Under the pieces are notes generated by a model that was not told the origin of the DNA, made no database searches, and saw nothing but the letters and a program-made list of their open reading frames with translations. Made by a program: the position numbers and the translations under genes. Shown here in pieces: positions 34,076 to 46,043 of a stretch of DNA of 64,000 nucleotides. The stretch lies in the NCBI GenBank assembly GCA_029747585.1, contig JAPEVF010000092.1, positions 51,583-115,582 of the forward strand, read 5' to 3'. The first letter of the stretch is position 1. Each line of letters starts with the position of its first letter. The stretch is from Pleurotus djamor. Its lineage: Eukaryota > Basidiomycota > Agaricomycetes > Agaricales > Pleurotaceae.

Positions 34076-35574
34076 TTAAGCCCAAATCCAGCTAGTCAAA
34101 GAGCGGCGGACAACTTCGACAACTTCTTCGATGATCTCATCGGAATCCTCAGCGTCCTCGAGAACGGCACGAGCGAGGCGGGAGCCCTAGAAATTTCATC
34201 AGATGGGATGTCCTTGATTAGAGCGGTCAAGGAGACTTACGTAGGCCCGGCGGTACTTGGTAGCACCGGAGGTAGTCTTGGAAGAAGAGGATTGAGAAGA
34301 AGAAGAGGAGGAAGAGCTGGAAGAGGAAGAAGAGCTGCTGGAAGAGTTGGAGGAGTTGCTGCTCGAGGACGAGACGTTGGAAGAAGCGCCATGAGCACCG
34401 CCAGTGGAGCTGACAACGGACTTGCTGTTGTTGGAGGAAGCAGAGTTGGAAGCAGAGGCAGACTCGTTGGCGTTTGCGGAGGTGCTGCTGTTCTTCACAA
34501 CGGTGTTAGTGACAGCTCCAGTGTGAGGGTTGACCGACGAAGTGACTGCCGAGTTGGAGGAGCTGGCGTTGGCGGCGTTGGCACTGGAGGCGGAGTTGGC
34601 GGCATTGGAGTTGGAGGAGCTGCTCTTGACAGCCTCGGAGGAGACGACACCGGCACCGTTGACAACTGTCTTGACCGTGCTCGAGTTGGCACTGTCGGCG
34701 TTGGCGCTGGCCGCGGTGCTAGCAGAGCTTGAAGAAGAAGCCTTGTCGTTCGAGGCAGTGGAGCTGGAGGTGACAGCACCATTGGCACCCTTTACGACGG
34801 ATGAGTTGGAAGAGGAGTTGGCGCTGGAGTTGTTGGAGGCCGAGTTGCTCGAAGACGAAGAAGCCGAGTTACTTGATGAACTCGAAGAAGCGACGGAGCT
34901 GCTGCCTTGTTGGAGCTGGATACCAGATTATCAACTTCAAAGTACGAGGAAGGACGAGTAAAAGCTACTGACCACAACGCAGTTGCCGAACTTCTGGTGG
35001 GCAGCGTTGGTGAATTGCGCGACGCAGAGGTTTCCAAACTTGCCGCCCTTGCAAACCATCCCAGCAGGGATCTTAGCTTGCAAGGTCTCCTTCTCGTTCT
35101 TCTTGGTGACCTATTTACAGACGATCCCTCTGTCAGCGATGTTGTCAGGGTCATGAAAGGGGGAAATTGTCACCTTCAAGCCGTTCTTGGTAATGGTACC
35201 AGCGACGAAGCTCTTTCCAGTGGCAGTAGGGTCCACCTTCATCGTAAATTGGCGTGATCCATCAATTCCTCTGTAGAAGAAATGTATGAGTTAAGGATTG
35301 AACTAGCTGAGGTGAAAGTATCTTACCCATTGTAATTCTCGACCACGACGGAGAAAGTTCCATCAGCAGCGACCTGGATGGTATCCGCAGTGTCAATAGT
35401 GTTGGCGATATTGACACCAGCACCGCAGGGGTTGGCAGCGTTAGGTCGCTTGACCTGGCTTCGGACCAAAGGCTCCTTGATTCCCAGTGCGGGGTGAGCA
35501 GCAGCGTGGCCATAAGCTGAAGCAGAGAGACCGATGACGACGGCGGAAGTAGCGATTAATCGAGAGAAGAACAT
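34076..35574 (-). CDS. Secreted protein with conserved head and long serine-rich tail
   Basis: Five exons on the minus strand. The product begins with a signal peptide (LIATSAVVIGLSASAYG) and the HPALGIKEPLVRSQV start that I associate with a secreted family common in Agaricomycetes. The globular part follows: RPNAANPCGAGVNIANTID, then DGTFSVVVENYNG, then DGSRQFTMKVDPTATGKSF, then KIPAGMVCKGGKFGNLCVAQ with FGNCVVV. There are four cysteines after the signal. From about 34920 to 34245 the frame encodes some 220 residues that are mainly Ser, Ala and Asn, ending in an almost pure Ser run. The last exon adds an acidic segment (LEDAEDSDEIIEEVVEVV). A heavily O-glycosylated wall or extracellular protein is a fair inference. 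It may be distantly related to Egh16-like proteins, but I cannot show it. Confidence 0.78.
34245..34900 (-). repeat. Serine/alanine/asparagine-coding low-complexity tract
   Basis: Repeated agc/tcc/gcc/aac-type codons on the coding strand produce a Ser-dominated tail, with the densest Ser run at about 34275-34350. It gives long spurious open frames on the opposite strand and in other frames. Confidence 0.85.
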
Positions 35575-35755
35575 GTTCGCAAAGTTTGAAAATGTGAATG
35601 TAGAAGAAGATTAGATCGTAAGAACGAAGGAAGGCGTGAAGACCGGAGTGTCGAAAATGGGAAGAAGAAGAAGAGGAACCGGTCCTTCGAAGAAGACGTA
35701 GGGGTTGAAGGCGAAGAAGGGAAGTGAATGAGGAAATGGGAGAGCGAATCCATGA

Positions 35756-35763
35756 GCTTTTAT
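35756..35763 (-). promoter_or_regulatory. TATA box of the Ser-rich secreted protein gene
   Basis: TATAAAAG on the coding strand about 180 bases before the ATG at 35574. The intervening leader is very C/T-rich on the coding strand, as is common in highly expressed fungal genes. Confidence 0.55.
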
Positions 35764-36755
35764 ACAATTGAGGAGATGTAATGCTTCGGCTGAATATGTT
35801 TGACGTTGAAGGATTCACCGAGGGTCGGTCAGCGAAAAGCGCTCAATTCGCGTGGAATGGATGAACATGATAAACCTATCATAACATCACTGTGGTTACG
35901 AACGGTGGACAGGTTGTCCAGGTGTAACACTGGTGAAGAGTCGAGATCAAACCGCTCGGCACAATCACGCCGACAAAATTGTGCCTTGTAAATGAACATC
36001 CCGCAGACTGCGGGAAATACAGGTCGTTGGCTCGGCGGCACATCGAAAAATACAGTTTCCTCATTTAATGGCTAACACCAGCATTACCTAGACAATTTCG
36101 TCAAGACAAATAGGCACTTTGAAGGCAACGTGAACGTACGATGGATGGCGAGAGAATAATCAGAGAATATCACAAGCTCAAGCTGTTAGGCACCGTACAG
36201 TCAGAGAAGTTGCAGCTGCTACGATGATCCTGCAATGATCATGGTCCTAATCGACCTGGTCCTGAATTCCTGACTTGTCGTTACGCTCGTTGGACAGTTC
36301 ACTGCCTCGAGGAATGCCTAGGTCAGGCGGTCCTGCGTTCAGAACTCGACTCAACCTGCCTTCCGTTACTGTCAACTTGAATCATTCAAAATCACGTACT
36401 CTAGAAGCGAAGCTGGCAGGTCGGCATCAGGTATGGAACCGCGAAATACACATGGAGCCACTTTTAGTAGAGTTTGAGTTACCCCGTTCATTGTTGACCA
36501 CTTGCGACTCGTTCACCGTTCATTAGCAAGGATCAATGGAAGTAAAATAATCTGCTCTCACAATAAATATCAAAGGAATGAAACCTGATACACTGATGCG
36601 TAATGCACGATAGTGCGAAGCTGGAATGGAAGGTGATGATGGGTAGAAAGTAATGCGTAGGCGCCGGAGCCATAAGGTCTCCGAGTCCTGGGAGGATACA
36701 CATCTCAATAAATCCATAGCTTTCGAGTAGATCGTCTGCCGAGAGTGCTATGAGC
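35764..36755. other. Intergenic stretch upstream of the Ser-rich gene and downstream of SQS1
   Basis: Nearly 1 kb with distal promoter sequence on one side and the 3' flank of SQS1 on the other. No convincing frame is seen. Confidence 0.5.
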
Positions 36756-39700
36756 CTACGAAACCGCACCCAGTCCCAGCTTCGTGCGCTTCATAATCGC
36801 GGTCAAAGGTCCTTCCAAGCCTCCTGAAAGACCAATTTTGTCTCCCTCCGCCCAGCCCATAGAAGCGAGCATCTTGAATCCGAGATTGGATTCTCCAATC
36901 TTAGGAGCGGCCTATAGGTCAAAAGTCGTCAACGATGGTATCTAGAGGAACAAATGGAGAACACCGACCTTTCCAACCTCCTCACCCTCTCTCATCTTCA
37001 TCGCAGAGTTATCCTTCTTCGCTCCCTTTGCAACTTCACCCTGGAACCCACGACCACCAGATCTCCGCACAATCCTGTTAATCTTCCCTTCGTTGATCCC
37101 TATCCCGCTCCTCGTCGTCTTAGTCAACGTAGTGTACCTTGCATCGCCTTTACCAACACTCTTACTCTTCAGATTGAACGCCATCGCCATTTCATGCACA
37201 AGTTTCCTCAGATCCTTCCTCATCGGGGGTAGCGACATCGTCTTTGGACCGTCTAAACGTCGTATGAACCCTCGTATTTGTGTTTCTAGCGTTTGCATGT
37301 CGATAATGCGGTTCTCCATGGGAAGGGAGGTAGGATCCACTCTGGCAGCGGCCAACATGGCTTTACGACCTTTCTTTCCGCCTTTCTTAGTCGAAAAGGG
37401 ATCGGCCGCAAGAATGAGACGTGCTTCAGCGCGAGCGCGTTTGTTTTCAGCTTTCCTTTCACGATCCTTTTCCCACTGCGCGGCCAACTCGGGAGGGAGG
37501 TTGCCCTTATTTTTCGCTCGCCCTGCGTTTTTGTTAGATGAACTGAACTGAACGGAGAGACACGAAGAAAAAGAACTGACTGGGTGTGTTGAATTCTTCG
37601 AGATCGTCAAAATCACCATCCTGGATCGCTCGGAAGAATGTTTTCCTTTGCTTGCGGCTACCTGATTTAAGAACGTCGCGATTCTCATCTAATAATGCCT
37701 AAAATGCGAGCGGACGTTTGAGAAAGCCTGTTTCATACGGAAGGACTATCACTTACTTGGATCTTTTCGATGAATTCATCGTCTTCGTCGGCGCGAGACC
37801 ATCCATTATCCTCGTCCTCGTCCTCATCATCGTCACTGTCGGGCACCAGCGCCTTGGCTTTGCCTTTCGCGTTGGATCGAATGCGTTGCAAACGAGCCTG
37901 GAAATTACCCTGAGGATCATCCTCATCCTCATCTTCACTCTCATCCTCATCATCCTCGTCATCATCATCTTCTTCCTCGTCATCATCCTTGATAGAAAGA
38001 TTAACGTCTAAACTTTCCGAGATTATAAGTTCTTCTTCGGCGTTGACAGCTGCATCAAGTTCTTCGTCTGAACTACCACTCTCCCCATCCTCACCACGGG
38101 CCTCTGCTTCATCTCCACTGCTACCCTTCGATCCTCCGTCGTCTTCATCTTCATCCTCTGCTCTCATCATTTCCATATCCGCAACATCATCCATCGTCAC
38201 CTGGTTACTAGCCTGAGCGCCCATACTGCGAACGAAAGATCTCAACGCGTCGATATCCGGTTCCAACTCTGGGTCCACATCCATTCCCTCTGCGCCCTCG
38301 ATAACACCTCCTCCCGTACCGCCTCCAGTAGTACCAGCGTTGTCCACTTCATCATCTTCATCACCCCAGTCGATATCCGAATCCCCCCGTCTTCTCTCGT
38401 CCCACCGCGGATCCTTTATATGTTCTTCGCCACGAAGCTGCGCTTCCGACATCATAGCGCCATACACTCCAAAACCAGACGCAGCTTTCTTGCGGTTTAC
38501 CCGACCTTGTCGGACACGTTGTTTGACAATAGTTTTCGTACGCGCGCTCGCTGTGAATACGGGAGCCTGACGAGGCTGTTTGCGGGGACTGGGTGCAAAA
38601 GAGAACTTGAGGTTTGATATCGAAGGGGTTTCGGTGGTTAGTTGTGGGGGAATCGATGTGGTTGGTGGAAGAGGTTTGATGGTTTGTGAGGGAGTAGTCG
38701 CGACGGTAGATGGCTGGCTAGATAACCTAGGATGGGGGGCGACGTAGACGATTTCTTCTTCGTCATCGTCATTGGGTTGTCCCAGCGGTCCTGCCAAGGT
38801 GCTGTCAACCCGATCATATTGGTGTAATATTGGTTTCGATTGCGAAGGTGTTGGGTCTGTGTCTATGAAGAAAGTGGGTTTCTGCTCGGTTTCTTGTTTT
38901 TGAGGTGCTTGTATGGTGGATTGGTCAACGACCATGTCCTCTATCGGGTCTTCTATAGTTTCGGTCATCCTGATGCCCGTAAATGTTTGTTCGGTTATAA
39001 TTTCCGTTTGTTCGGTCTTGATCTCTGGCAGTTGCGCCAGTTTATCCAAGTCATTGAAGTCGATTTCTGCCAATTCTTCTTCGTCCGCTGCGCCGACGCC
39101 AAATACTCGAGCTACTTGATCGGCAGTAGGTACATGGCTGGCTTCTTCATCGCCTAGGTCAATATTTCAGAAAAATAGATACAAGAACACGAAAAGTGAC
39201 AGAAAACGCACCAGCTGACTCGACGATCGGTGCCAAAACTTCGTCTTGGTTTTGGAACAGAGTCGGAGTGTGTACCGATTTCACGAATTTGATTGGCCGT
39301 AGGTACGGTCGTTCTTGATAGAGCAGTTTCGACAAGGGCGCGTCTGGACGCAATCTTGGACCAGCACCACGACCACCTCTAGCGCTTCCATTGTTCGGTG
39401 GTGTATCGTATCCGCCACGACGCGGGGTATACACCCCTCGATTAGGCGTCGATGCGCCTGAGTCAGCCCGAGATTTGATGGGCGACCCACCTCCTCTGCC
39501 TCTTCCCCTTCCTCTTCCCCTGCCACCACGACCTCCGCGACCATCATACACAGAAAGATTCTCTTGCGCATCTATTTTCACCAAGTCACTTCTCCACCAA
39601 CATGATGGAACTTCACTGAAAGTGGTAGAGGCTACCCACCTGGCCATTGTTGAAGAACAAAGTCGATGCGCGAATCCACCTGGTCTGCAAAACCGAGACC

Positions 39701-39829
39701 CCTTCCCCGCCCACGAAATCCTCCTCTGAATGGACCACGACCACGTTCTCCGCGACCTCTACCTCCTATGCCTCGACCCCGGCCCCTACCTCTGTTGTTG
39801 AAGCCTCGCTGATTCTGATCGCCCACCAT
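36756..39829 (-). CDS. SQS1: SQS1-like protein with R3H and G-patch domains
   Basis: About six exons on the minus strand from the ATG at 39829-39827 to the TAG at 36758-36756. The N-terminus is Arg/Gly-rich (repeats such as RGRGRGIGGRGRG), followed by YLRPIKFVKSVHTPTL and a long acidic region (runs of D and E around 37.9-38.2 kb). After a basic stretch (LPPELAAQWEKDRERKAENK) comes an R3H-like domain (KLVHEMAMAFNLKSKSVGKG) and finally a G-patch-like end (LGFKMLASMGWAEGDKIG, then LTAIMKRTKLGLG). This order matches Sqs1/Pfa1, the G-patch partner that stimulates the DEAH helicase Prp43 in splicing and ribosome biogenesis. The nuclear or nucleolar role is taken from that family. Start choice fits the RGG-rich N-terminus seen in homologues. 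Confidence 0.87.
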
Positions 39830-40120
39830 GATGAGAAGAAAATAGGTTTATCAATTGAAGCCGAAGTGGAAATCAGCGAGCCGCGCAAACAGTCGGAGCT
39901 TCAATTTCGGTTACACTCCGAGCTACATTGAGGGCTCAGCTTTAGCGTCCGACTTCCGCGGCAGTGACATGGAAGTTGGACTGTGCAAGAGCATCGTTCC
40001 TTCATTTCGGGAAAATCCCGCTGCGTAGTCTTGCAGAAGCCTTATAGTGACGAGGTACATGATGCAGCACATCTACATCAGCTTGCGCTGGCCATTCACA
40101 TCACCTCAACGTCTTCCACC
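39830..40120. promoter_or_regulatory. Shared divergent promoter region of SQS1 and the IFI6/27-like gene
   Basis: The two start codons face away from each other across 291 bases. No clear TATA box is seen for either, so these look like TATA-less promoters. Confidence 0.6.
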
Positions 40121-41199
40121 ATGCCAGGATATCATTACCCAGAATCTCTCGCAAGTGCAGCGACATCTACTTTCGAAACACCAGCTACTCATCCACTTAT
40201 TGAATTCGACCCGCTGCTATCACCTCGCAGAAATCGAGTATCTGAGTGGCTCGATACCGATCTAGAGTCATCATGTGGATATTCTCCCGCACCGCGTTCG
40301 CCGTCTACCAGCACGGACGCTACCAATGTCCCGTCGAACCCATGGTCACGTCAAAGGTACAATGCCTACCCAGATACACCGGCGCAAGAATCCCCAAGTC
40401 TACTACTCCAATTTGACGATGATGAGGACATATTCCTTCGAGCGATGGCAGAAGACCTGGAGAACCCACTTACGCCTCGTGACCATTACCAAGAACCTCC
40501 AACGGGGCACAGCAGTGGTAGAGTCGACGAGTTCGAACCATTCAGACGACAAATTGAGAGCAAACTGATGGAGGTGGCCAAGAAGACAGGGATCAACAAG
40601 AAGATGGCGGCCGAGACTCTTTCTGCAACTTTGGGTACGTTCACTCTTCTACAGTCTTGTTGCGAATTTTGAGATGAACTTTCTGGAAATTCCAACAGCA
40701 AAGACGGGACAATGTCTACAGATTGGCTTGGTCCACGCAGCATCCGCAGCTGGCACGGCTGGTGTGAAAGGCTTCGAATTGGCGAAGAACGTGTCACCAA
40801 AAACTGGTTAGTGCCTTCCATTCATTTGCTACCAAGGGGGTGACTGCTGATCGTTTCACGAAGCAATGGTCACCGCCGGAGGTATGGCCGCTGGAGTTGC
40901 TTTGGCCCCTGTCGCAGGACCAGCCGTGCTCGGTGCAGTTGGGTTCACTTCGGCAGGCATCGTTTCCGGTACGCTCGAGTATATTTCTCACATATATTTC
41001 TGAACTAAAAGGCTGCTCTAAAGGCTCGTTGGCGGCAACTCTTCAAGCGAGCATGGGCAGTATCGCTGCTGGGAGTCTGTTTGCTGGCGCGCAGAGTGTT
41101 GCGATGGGGGGCGCGATGCCTGTTGTTGGAAGTGCGATAAGCGGTACTGTTGTTGCAGGTACCGCTGCTGCCGTGAAAAAGTTGTTCTTCAGAGAGTAG
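40121..41199 (+). CDS. IFI6/IFI27-like (ISG12 family) small membrane domain protein
   Basis: Four exons. The N-terminal 170 or so residues are Ser/Pro-rich and acidic with no known domain (for example FDPLLSPRRNRVSEWLDTDL). A short helix-rich segment (QIESKLMEVAKKTGINKKMA) precedes the IFI6/27 domain, which is glycine/alanine-rich and hydrophobic: MVTAGGMAAGVALAPVAGPA, then VLGAVGFTSAGIVSGSLAA, then SMGSIAAGSLFAGAQSVAMG and VVGSAISGTVVAGTAA. The protein ends VKKLFFRE. In animals this family includes interferon-induced mitochondrial or nuclear-envelope proteins. Fungal members exist but their role is not known to me. The long soluble N-terminal extension is unusual next to the compact animal proteins. 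It is divergently transcribed from SQS1 and sits 163 bases before the MDH start. Confidence 0.82.
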
Positions 41200-41362
41200 A
41201 CATAGGCTCCTAGTTAGGCCCCAATCTCAGGGGTGAATTACCCAATTTGTTCTCACGGAATCCCACGATCAAGCTTTTGAGAAATTTCGTGCCTCCGGTT
41301 TCTCTTCCGTCCGCATTCCTTCTACCTTTACCACCACCATCACCGTTTCTTCGTTGTCCAAA

Positions 41363-42653
41363 ATGTTTGCTCGCTCGGCTGCTCGTGCTCTTGCTGCCCC
41401 TTCAACGAGACTCTTCTCGTCGTCGTCGGCGAGACTCACCAAAGTCGCTGTCTTGGGTGCCGGAGGAGGAATTGGACAACCTCTTTCGCTGCTGCTTAAG
41501 AGCGACCCTTTGGTCACGTCCTTGAGCTTGTATGATATCCGTGGTGCTCCTGGTGTTGCCGCCGATGTCAGCCACGTCGATACCGCCAGCGAGGTAGGAA
41601 TTCTAGGTCGGTTGGGATCGTGTCATTTAATGACCACGTTTTCGGGTAGGTTAAAGGTTATGCCGCCGACCAGCTCGACCAAGCCCTTGAGGGTGTTGAA
41701 GTCGTTGTCATCCCCGCTGGTGTCCCAAGAAAGGTTTGTGTATTTGTTAAATCCGACAAGACAAGATGCTGACATTCTTTGCGTAGCCCGGAGTAAGTAC
41801 TGAACATCCTTTACAATTGCATCCGTTCTAATCCCGCGAATAAAAGATGACGCGTGATGACCTCTTCAACGTGAGTAAAGGCACTGTTATCTTGGCGTGC
41901 AGACATGTGCTTAAGGCCGCTTATTAGACTAACGCTTCAATTGTTCGCGATCTCGCTGCTGCCGTAGCACGCGTCGCGCCCAAGGCTCACATCCTTGTCA
42001 TCTCCAACCCCGTCAACTCCACCGTCCCCATTGTCGCCGCTACCCTCGAAAAAGCTGGTGTCTTCGACCCGGCTCGCGTCTTTGGTGTTACCACCCTTGA
42101 TGTTGTCCGTGCATCCCGCTTCGTCGCTGGTGTTGCTGGCGTCAAGCCCTCCGAAGCCGATGTCCCCGTCGTCGGTGGCCACTCTGGCCCTACGATCGTC
42201 CCCCTCCTCTCGCAAACCCCCGCTGGAAAGGGAATTGCCGGTGAAGTCTACGACAAGCTTGTCCACAGAATCCAATACGGTGGTGATGAAGTCGTCAAGG
42301 CTAAGGATGGTGCTGGAAGCGCTACCCTCTCCATGGCCTACGCTGGTGCCAAGTTCACCAACAGTCTCCTCCGGGGATTGAGCGGTGAGAAGGGTGTTGT
42401 TACGCCCACCTTCGTCAAGAGCTCCCTCTTCGCCGACAAGGGCATCGACTTCTTCTCATCTAAGGTCGAGCTCGGCGTAAGTCTAAATCCCTGGTTCCAT
42501 ATAACTTACTTACTGATAACCTCCATTTAGCCCAACGGTGTCGAGAAGATCCACCCCATTGGCCCATTGACCGCTGAAGAAGAGAAGCTGCTCGAAGCTT
42601 GCTTGCCTGAATTGAAGAAGAACATAGAAAAGGGCAAGGCGTTCGTTGCTTAG
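41363..42653 (+). CDS. MDH1: Malate dehydrogenase, mitochondrial
   Basis: ATG at 41363 begins a mitochondrial targeting sequence ([20 protein letters not shown]). The NAD-binding loop follows ([19 protein letters not shown]), then [54 protein letters not shown], the substrate and catalytic segment [12 protein letters not shown], and [15 protein letters not shown] with the catalytic His. The end is [11 protein letters not shown] before the TAG at 42651-42653. At least five introns are needed, and a short exon codes for the [10 protein letters not shown] region. The enzyme interconverts malate and oxaloacetate with NAD in the TCA cycle. Length and motifs are those of a normal, complete enzyme. 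Confidence 0.96.
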
Positions 42654-43143
42654 ATGTATTTGTGGATGCGTTTGTGGTTGCATAGACGGACTAAAAATTC
42701 ATCGCCTTCGGATTCATTTCTCCTTGTGTGCTGTTTGAATGTTTTTGTGCCATTCGCGTGAATGGCGCCGCCTCAGCGAGGGCGGACGCCTCAATGAATG
42801 TTCATAAGCATCTGAGGAGGCGGTGCGTCTCGGAAGTAAGCCAAATTTGGTAGATTCCAGTAAGAAACCTAGCTGTATCTCTAAGGTAGGTAAGAATCTT
42901 CTTTAGTCCTGTCCGGCTTCACGAGCACTGCGGCTGTGGTGCCTGTAGAAAGAGAACTCTGCGACTGCAATGCAAATTTGAAGGCGCCAAGGGACGCCAC
43001 TGCATTACATAAGGACTTTATTAGATGCGGAGGCCTACTTGGCTCTCCCCAACCTTTCAAACGTCCATCCTCTTTTCCTGACCGCCACCATCTTCCCTCG
43101 CCATCGTCACTGTTGAAGACGTTGAGGAAGTTTCTTCCGCGCG
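42654..43143. other. Intergenic stretch between MDH1 and the acyltransferase gene
   Basis: About 490 bases containing the 3' flank of MDH1 and the promoter of the next gene. A short inverted pair (gcctcagcgagggcggacgcc region, 42769-42791) is present; no gene is seen. Confidence 0.5.
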
Positions 43144-45610
43144 ATGTCCGACCCGAAAGTTCTGCACCGTGTTATACGACGACTAGCTGGTTGGGCTGTC
43201 TGGTCTTTTTTCACAGAAGTCCATATCGTAGGAGCAGAGAACGTTCCCAACGATGGACCAATTATTGTGTAAGTTTGTTTTCAATCGGGATATAGAACGT
43301 TGACGAACGGGACTCTGTGGTGTGCGTGTAGGACTGCGACGCACCATAATATGATGCTGGATCCCGCAATTCTCTGTACGTCGACTTTGCGCGTGAAATG
43401 ACATAGTTGGTGTTGACATGTGAGGTAGCCTCGGCATTCCCATATGGTCGAATCCTGAACTACTGGAGCAAAGGTGCGTCTGCCATCTTTTTGCCGACCT
43501 TTTGAAGCGTCTAACCGGAACTCCACAATCCTTCAAGCGAGTCTATTTGGCAATCCGGTCTTGGCATACATTTTATCAAGTTCGGGAAATATCCCTGTGG
43601 ATAGGAAGAGCAAAGATCGGCAGATACTCTTCAAGGGGACGTTCGACGCGCTTTCGAAAGGATGGGCGGTTGCTTTGTTCCCCGAGGGAACGAGTTATAC
43701 TGAGCCAAGGATAATGCAGGTGAAAGATGGAGCTGCGTGGGCTGCGCTGGAGTATGAGAAATGGTCTCAGCAGAACCCAGGCAAGGCGAAAGGGAGCGTT
43801 GTCGTCATACCCGCAGCTATCGTTTACACGAATAAGTCGAAATATCGGAGTAAGGTAACGTTTTTGCCTCGCCTCCTCCCTTTTTCAGTTACTTATATCA
43901 TCCCAGGTTATTCTAGAGTACGCGCGCCGCCGTTTCTTTTCTATCTCTTTAACTGATTTGTTTTAGGTTTGGTAAGCCCATAACTATGGACCCATTCAGG
44001 GAACAGTTCTTCTCAACAGAAGAGGGCGCGCCGAGAGCTGCTGTGAAACGACTAACCGCCACCATCGAGCGCGAACTTACGGAAGCGACGGTGAACGGGC
44101 CTGATTGGTTTGTATTGCGATCCCCCAATGAAATCTTTTTTGGTTTGATATTCATTGCCATGCCGTAGGGATACCCTTTACGCAGCCAGGATGGCGCGCG
44201 ACATAATGTGGGAAGGCGATAAATCTATTGACTTGGACGATTTCGTGACGATCTCCCAAACGCTTGTGGATCTATTCTCGACACCCAATGCCACGCCCAA
44301 CATTGCTTCCGTGAAACGGACCTTGCTGGAATATTACTCACTCTTGCAAACGACACATCTAACTAATTCGGTCTTGTCTTCGCTACCATTACCTCGGTCG
44401 CTGGATCCCAAGGCTTCGGTCACCTTACCTGGACGGCTACGGACTTTGGCTGTCCTCATTTGGGATACGCTCTCTTCTTTGGCCAGCCTACCATTTTTCC
44501 TGTTTCCCTTGATCATCCATTCGCCCGTGTACGTCATGGGTCGTCTCGGTGCGCGATTGGTGGAAGACGAAGAGGAAACCCAGGTACGCTCTCCAACGAT
44601 CTTATTGGTCGCCCCCTTTTCTCACTCTCGATTTCTTCATGCTGCGTAGGCCCAAAACAAGGTTATATTCGGCCTGCTATTTTTACTGTTGATATACCCG
44701 GCATCTTTCTTTTTCTTGTGGGCGTTGTTCATGTACACGCGGGTTGGCGCGTTGCTCGCCTTCTCCGTGGTTTATCTATTGGCTGTATACCACAACAAGA
44801 TGATCAACGGTGAGCTCGTCTGTCCCTTTCTCTGTGGCGTCCAATGGTCAACTGATATCTTCCCCCTTTCGTCGCGATCTTCAGATTACTATGAGAAGTT
44901 AGTCCTCGCAACCAATGGCAGCATCACCCCATACTAACCCCAATTTGTTTTTGTCCTTCCACAGCGCAAAGCGAGTGATTGCAGCGTGGCGAGTCCTCGT
45001 TGGCGTCTGGGCTCCTAAACGATGGGAATTTTCCAGTGCCGTGTTGTCACAATATACCACTCCAGTTGTACCGAAGGAGAATCCTTGGATAGACAAAGCC
45101 AAGGTCTCACCTTCTGCTACCCCTGCGCCTTCAGCACCAGCAACCCTCGAGCCTTTGGAGCCACACGAGCCCCCAGTTGCCACAAGCCCACGACGACGCC
45201 CTCCATCACGTAGAATCATGCGTCACGTCCTCCGCGCTCGTGTTGAGGCGGTTAAGGCGCTCGCATCCTTCTTTGATCAACTTGAAAAGAACAAGAAGGG
45301 TGTCAAAGCCAGTGTCCATCTTGCACGGAACTTTGGTGGTTGGGTCGAAGATGAGAAGACTTCATTAAGCGTACCGTCAACATCTGCCAATGGTCATCCC
45401 ACTTCTGATGCTGTCGTACCAATACCTCAACCGACTGGGTGGAGACACACGAGCGAGGTTATCAGATTTTTGCTGGAACGAGGTGCGAAGATACCCACAG
45501 TTAGTGGTCGGGTAAATGTCGATTGGGCTGCGTTGAGTAGCGAGGGTGAGGAGGGTACGCCTGGCGAGGAGAAGGAGTTGGATTGGGTTCCTACATCATC
45601 TTCTAGTTAG
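43144..45610 (+). CDS. SCT1: Glycerol-3-phosphate / dihydroxyacetone phosphate acyltransferase (SCT1/GPT2 type)
   Basis: About eight or nine exons starting with MSDPKVLHRVIRRLAGWAVW. The acyltransferase motifs are clear: THHNMMLDPAIL (H-x4-D catalytic motif), GNIPVDRKSKDR (motif II) and VALFPEGTSYTEPRI (motif III, FPEG). Later come KPITMDPFREQFFS and SLLEYYSLL-like helices, two membrane regions near 44.48-44.54 kb (LPFFLFPLIIHSPVYVMG) and 44.67-44.80 kb (FGLLFLLLIYPASFFFLWAL), and a Pro/Ala/Ser-rich tail with basic and acidic stretches. This is the fungal ER enzyme that adds the first acyl chain in glycerolipid synthesis. Yeast has two paralogues (SCT1 and GPT2); which one this matches better cannot be told by eye. 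Total length near 700 residues fits the family. Confidence 0.92.
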
Positions 45611-45721
45611 GACGTTGAGTAGATCTATCAGTGTGTCATCTATCTATCTAGGACCTCGGTCTTCACCATTTATTTACACTATGCACGCTATTCAAAGTCT
45701 ATCAATTCATCTCTGCTAACG

Positions 45722-46043
45722 ATGCGCGCTGCAACATCCAGTGGGCTCCTACCCCAACCGATTGCCGAGTACGTTCACATCTACATTGGTGACCTTTATT
45801 TATTATGGTGACTGACCATGTTGTATAGAATGCTTCCATTGGTCATGCTCATGGGGAATGTACGCTACCACTTGGAATGTCTGGACTTTGGAATTCAACG
45901 AGCTGGTGCCGTTGGTATGGGTGTATTGGGTGCTTGGTCCTATGTGTTCCTTGTGGCTCACCGCCATCATGTCTACACCATTGACTATTGTACTATATTC
46001 TGCATGCACGTTGTCACATTGCTCTCTCATATGTGAAGTATGA
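45722..46043 (+). CDS. Possible small tryptophan-rich protein (weak)
   Basis: ATG at 45722 gives 15 codons, then a gt..ag intron (45769-45828) and an open frame to a TGA at 46041-46043. The second exon is rich in Trp and aliphatic residues (WNVWTLEFNELVPLVWVYWV). The last 24 codons lie inside the left end of dispersed repeat copy R1, and two other frames are also open here, so the coding case is weak. No family is recognised. Confidence 0.2.

Noticed and set aside
34208..34961. Long plus-strand open frames opposite the Ser-rich gene
   Set aside because: They are shadows of the Ser/Ala-coding repeat on the minus strand and have no start context, domains or splice structure.
37718..38216. Plus-strand open frames with hydrophobic Ile/Leu/Val runs
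   Set aside because: They are the antisense of the Asp/Glu-rich region of SQS1 and arise from gat/gag codon bias.
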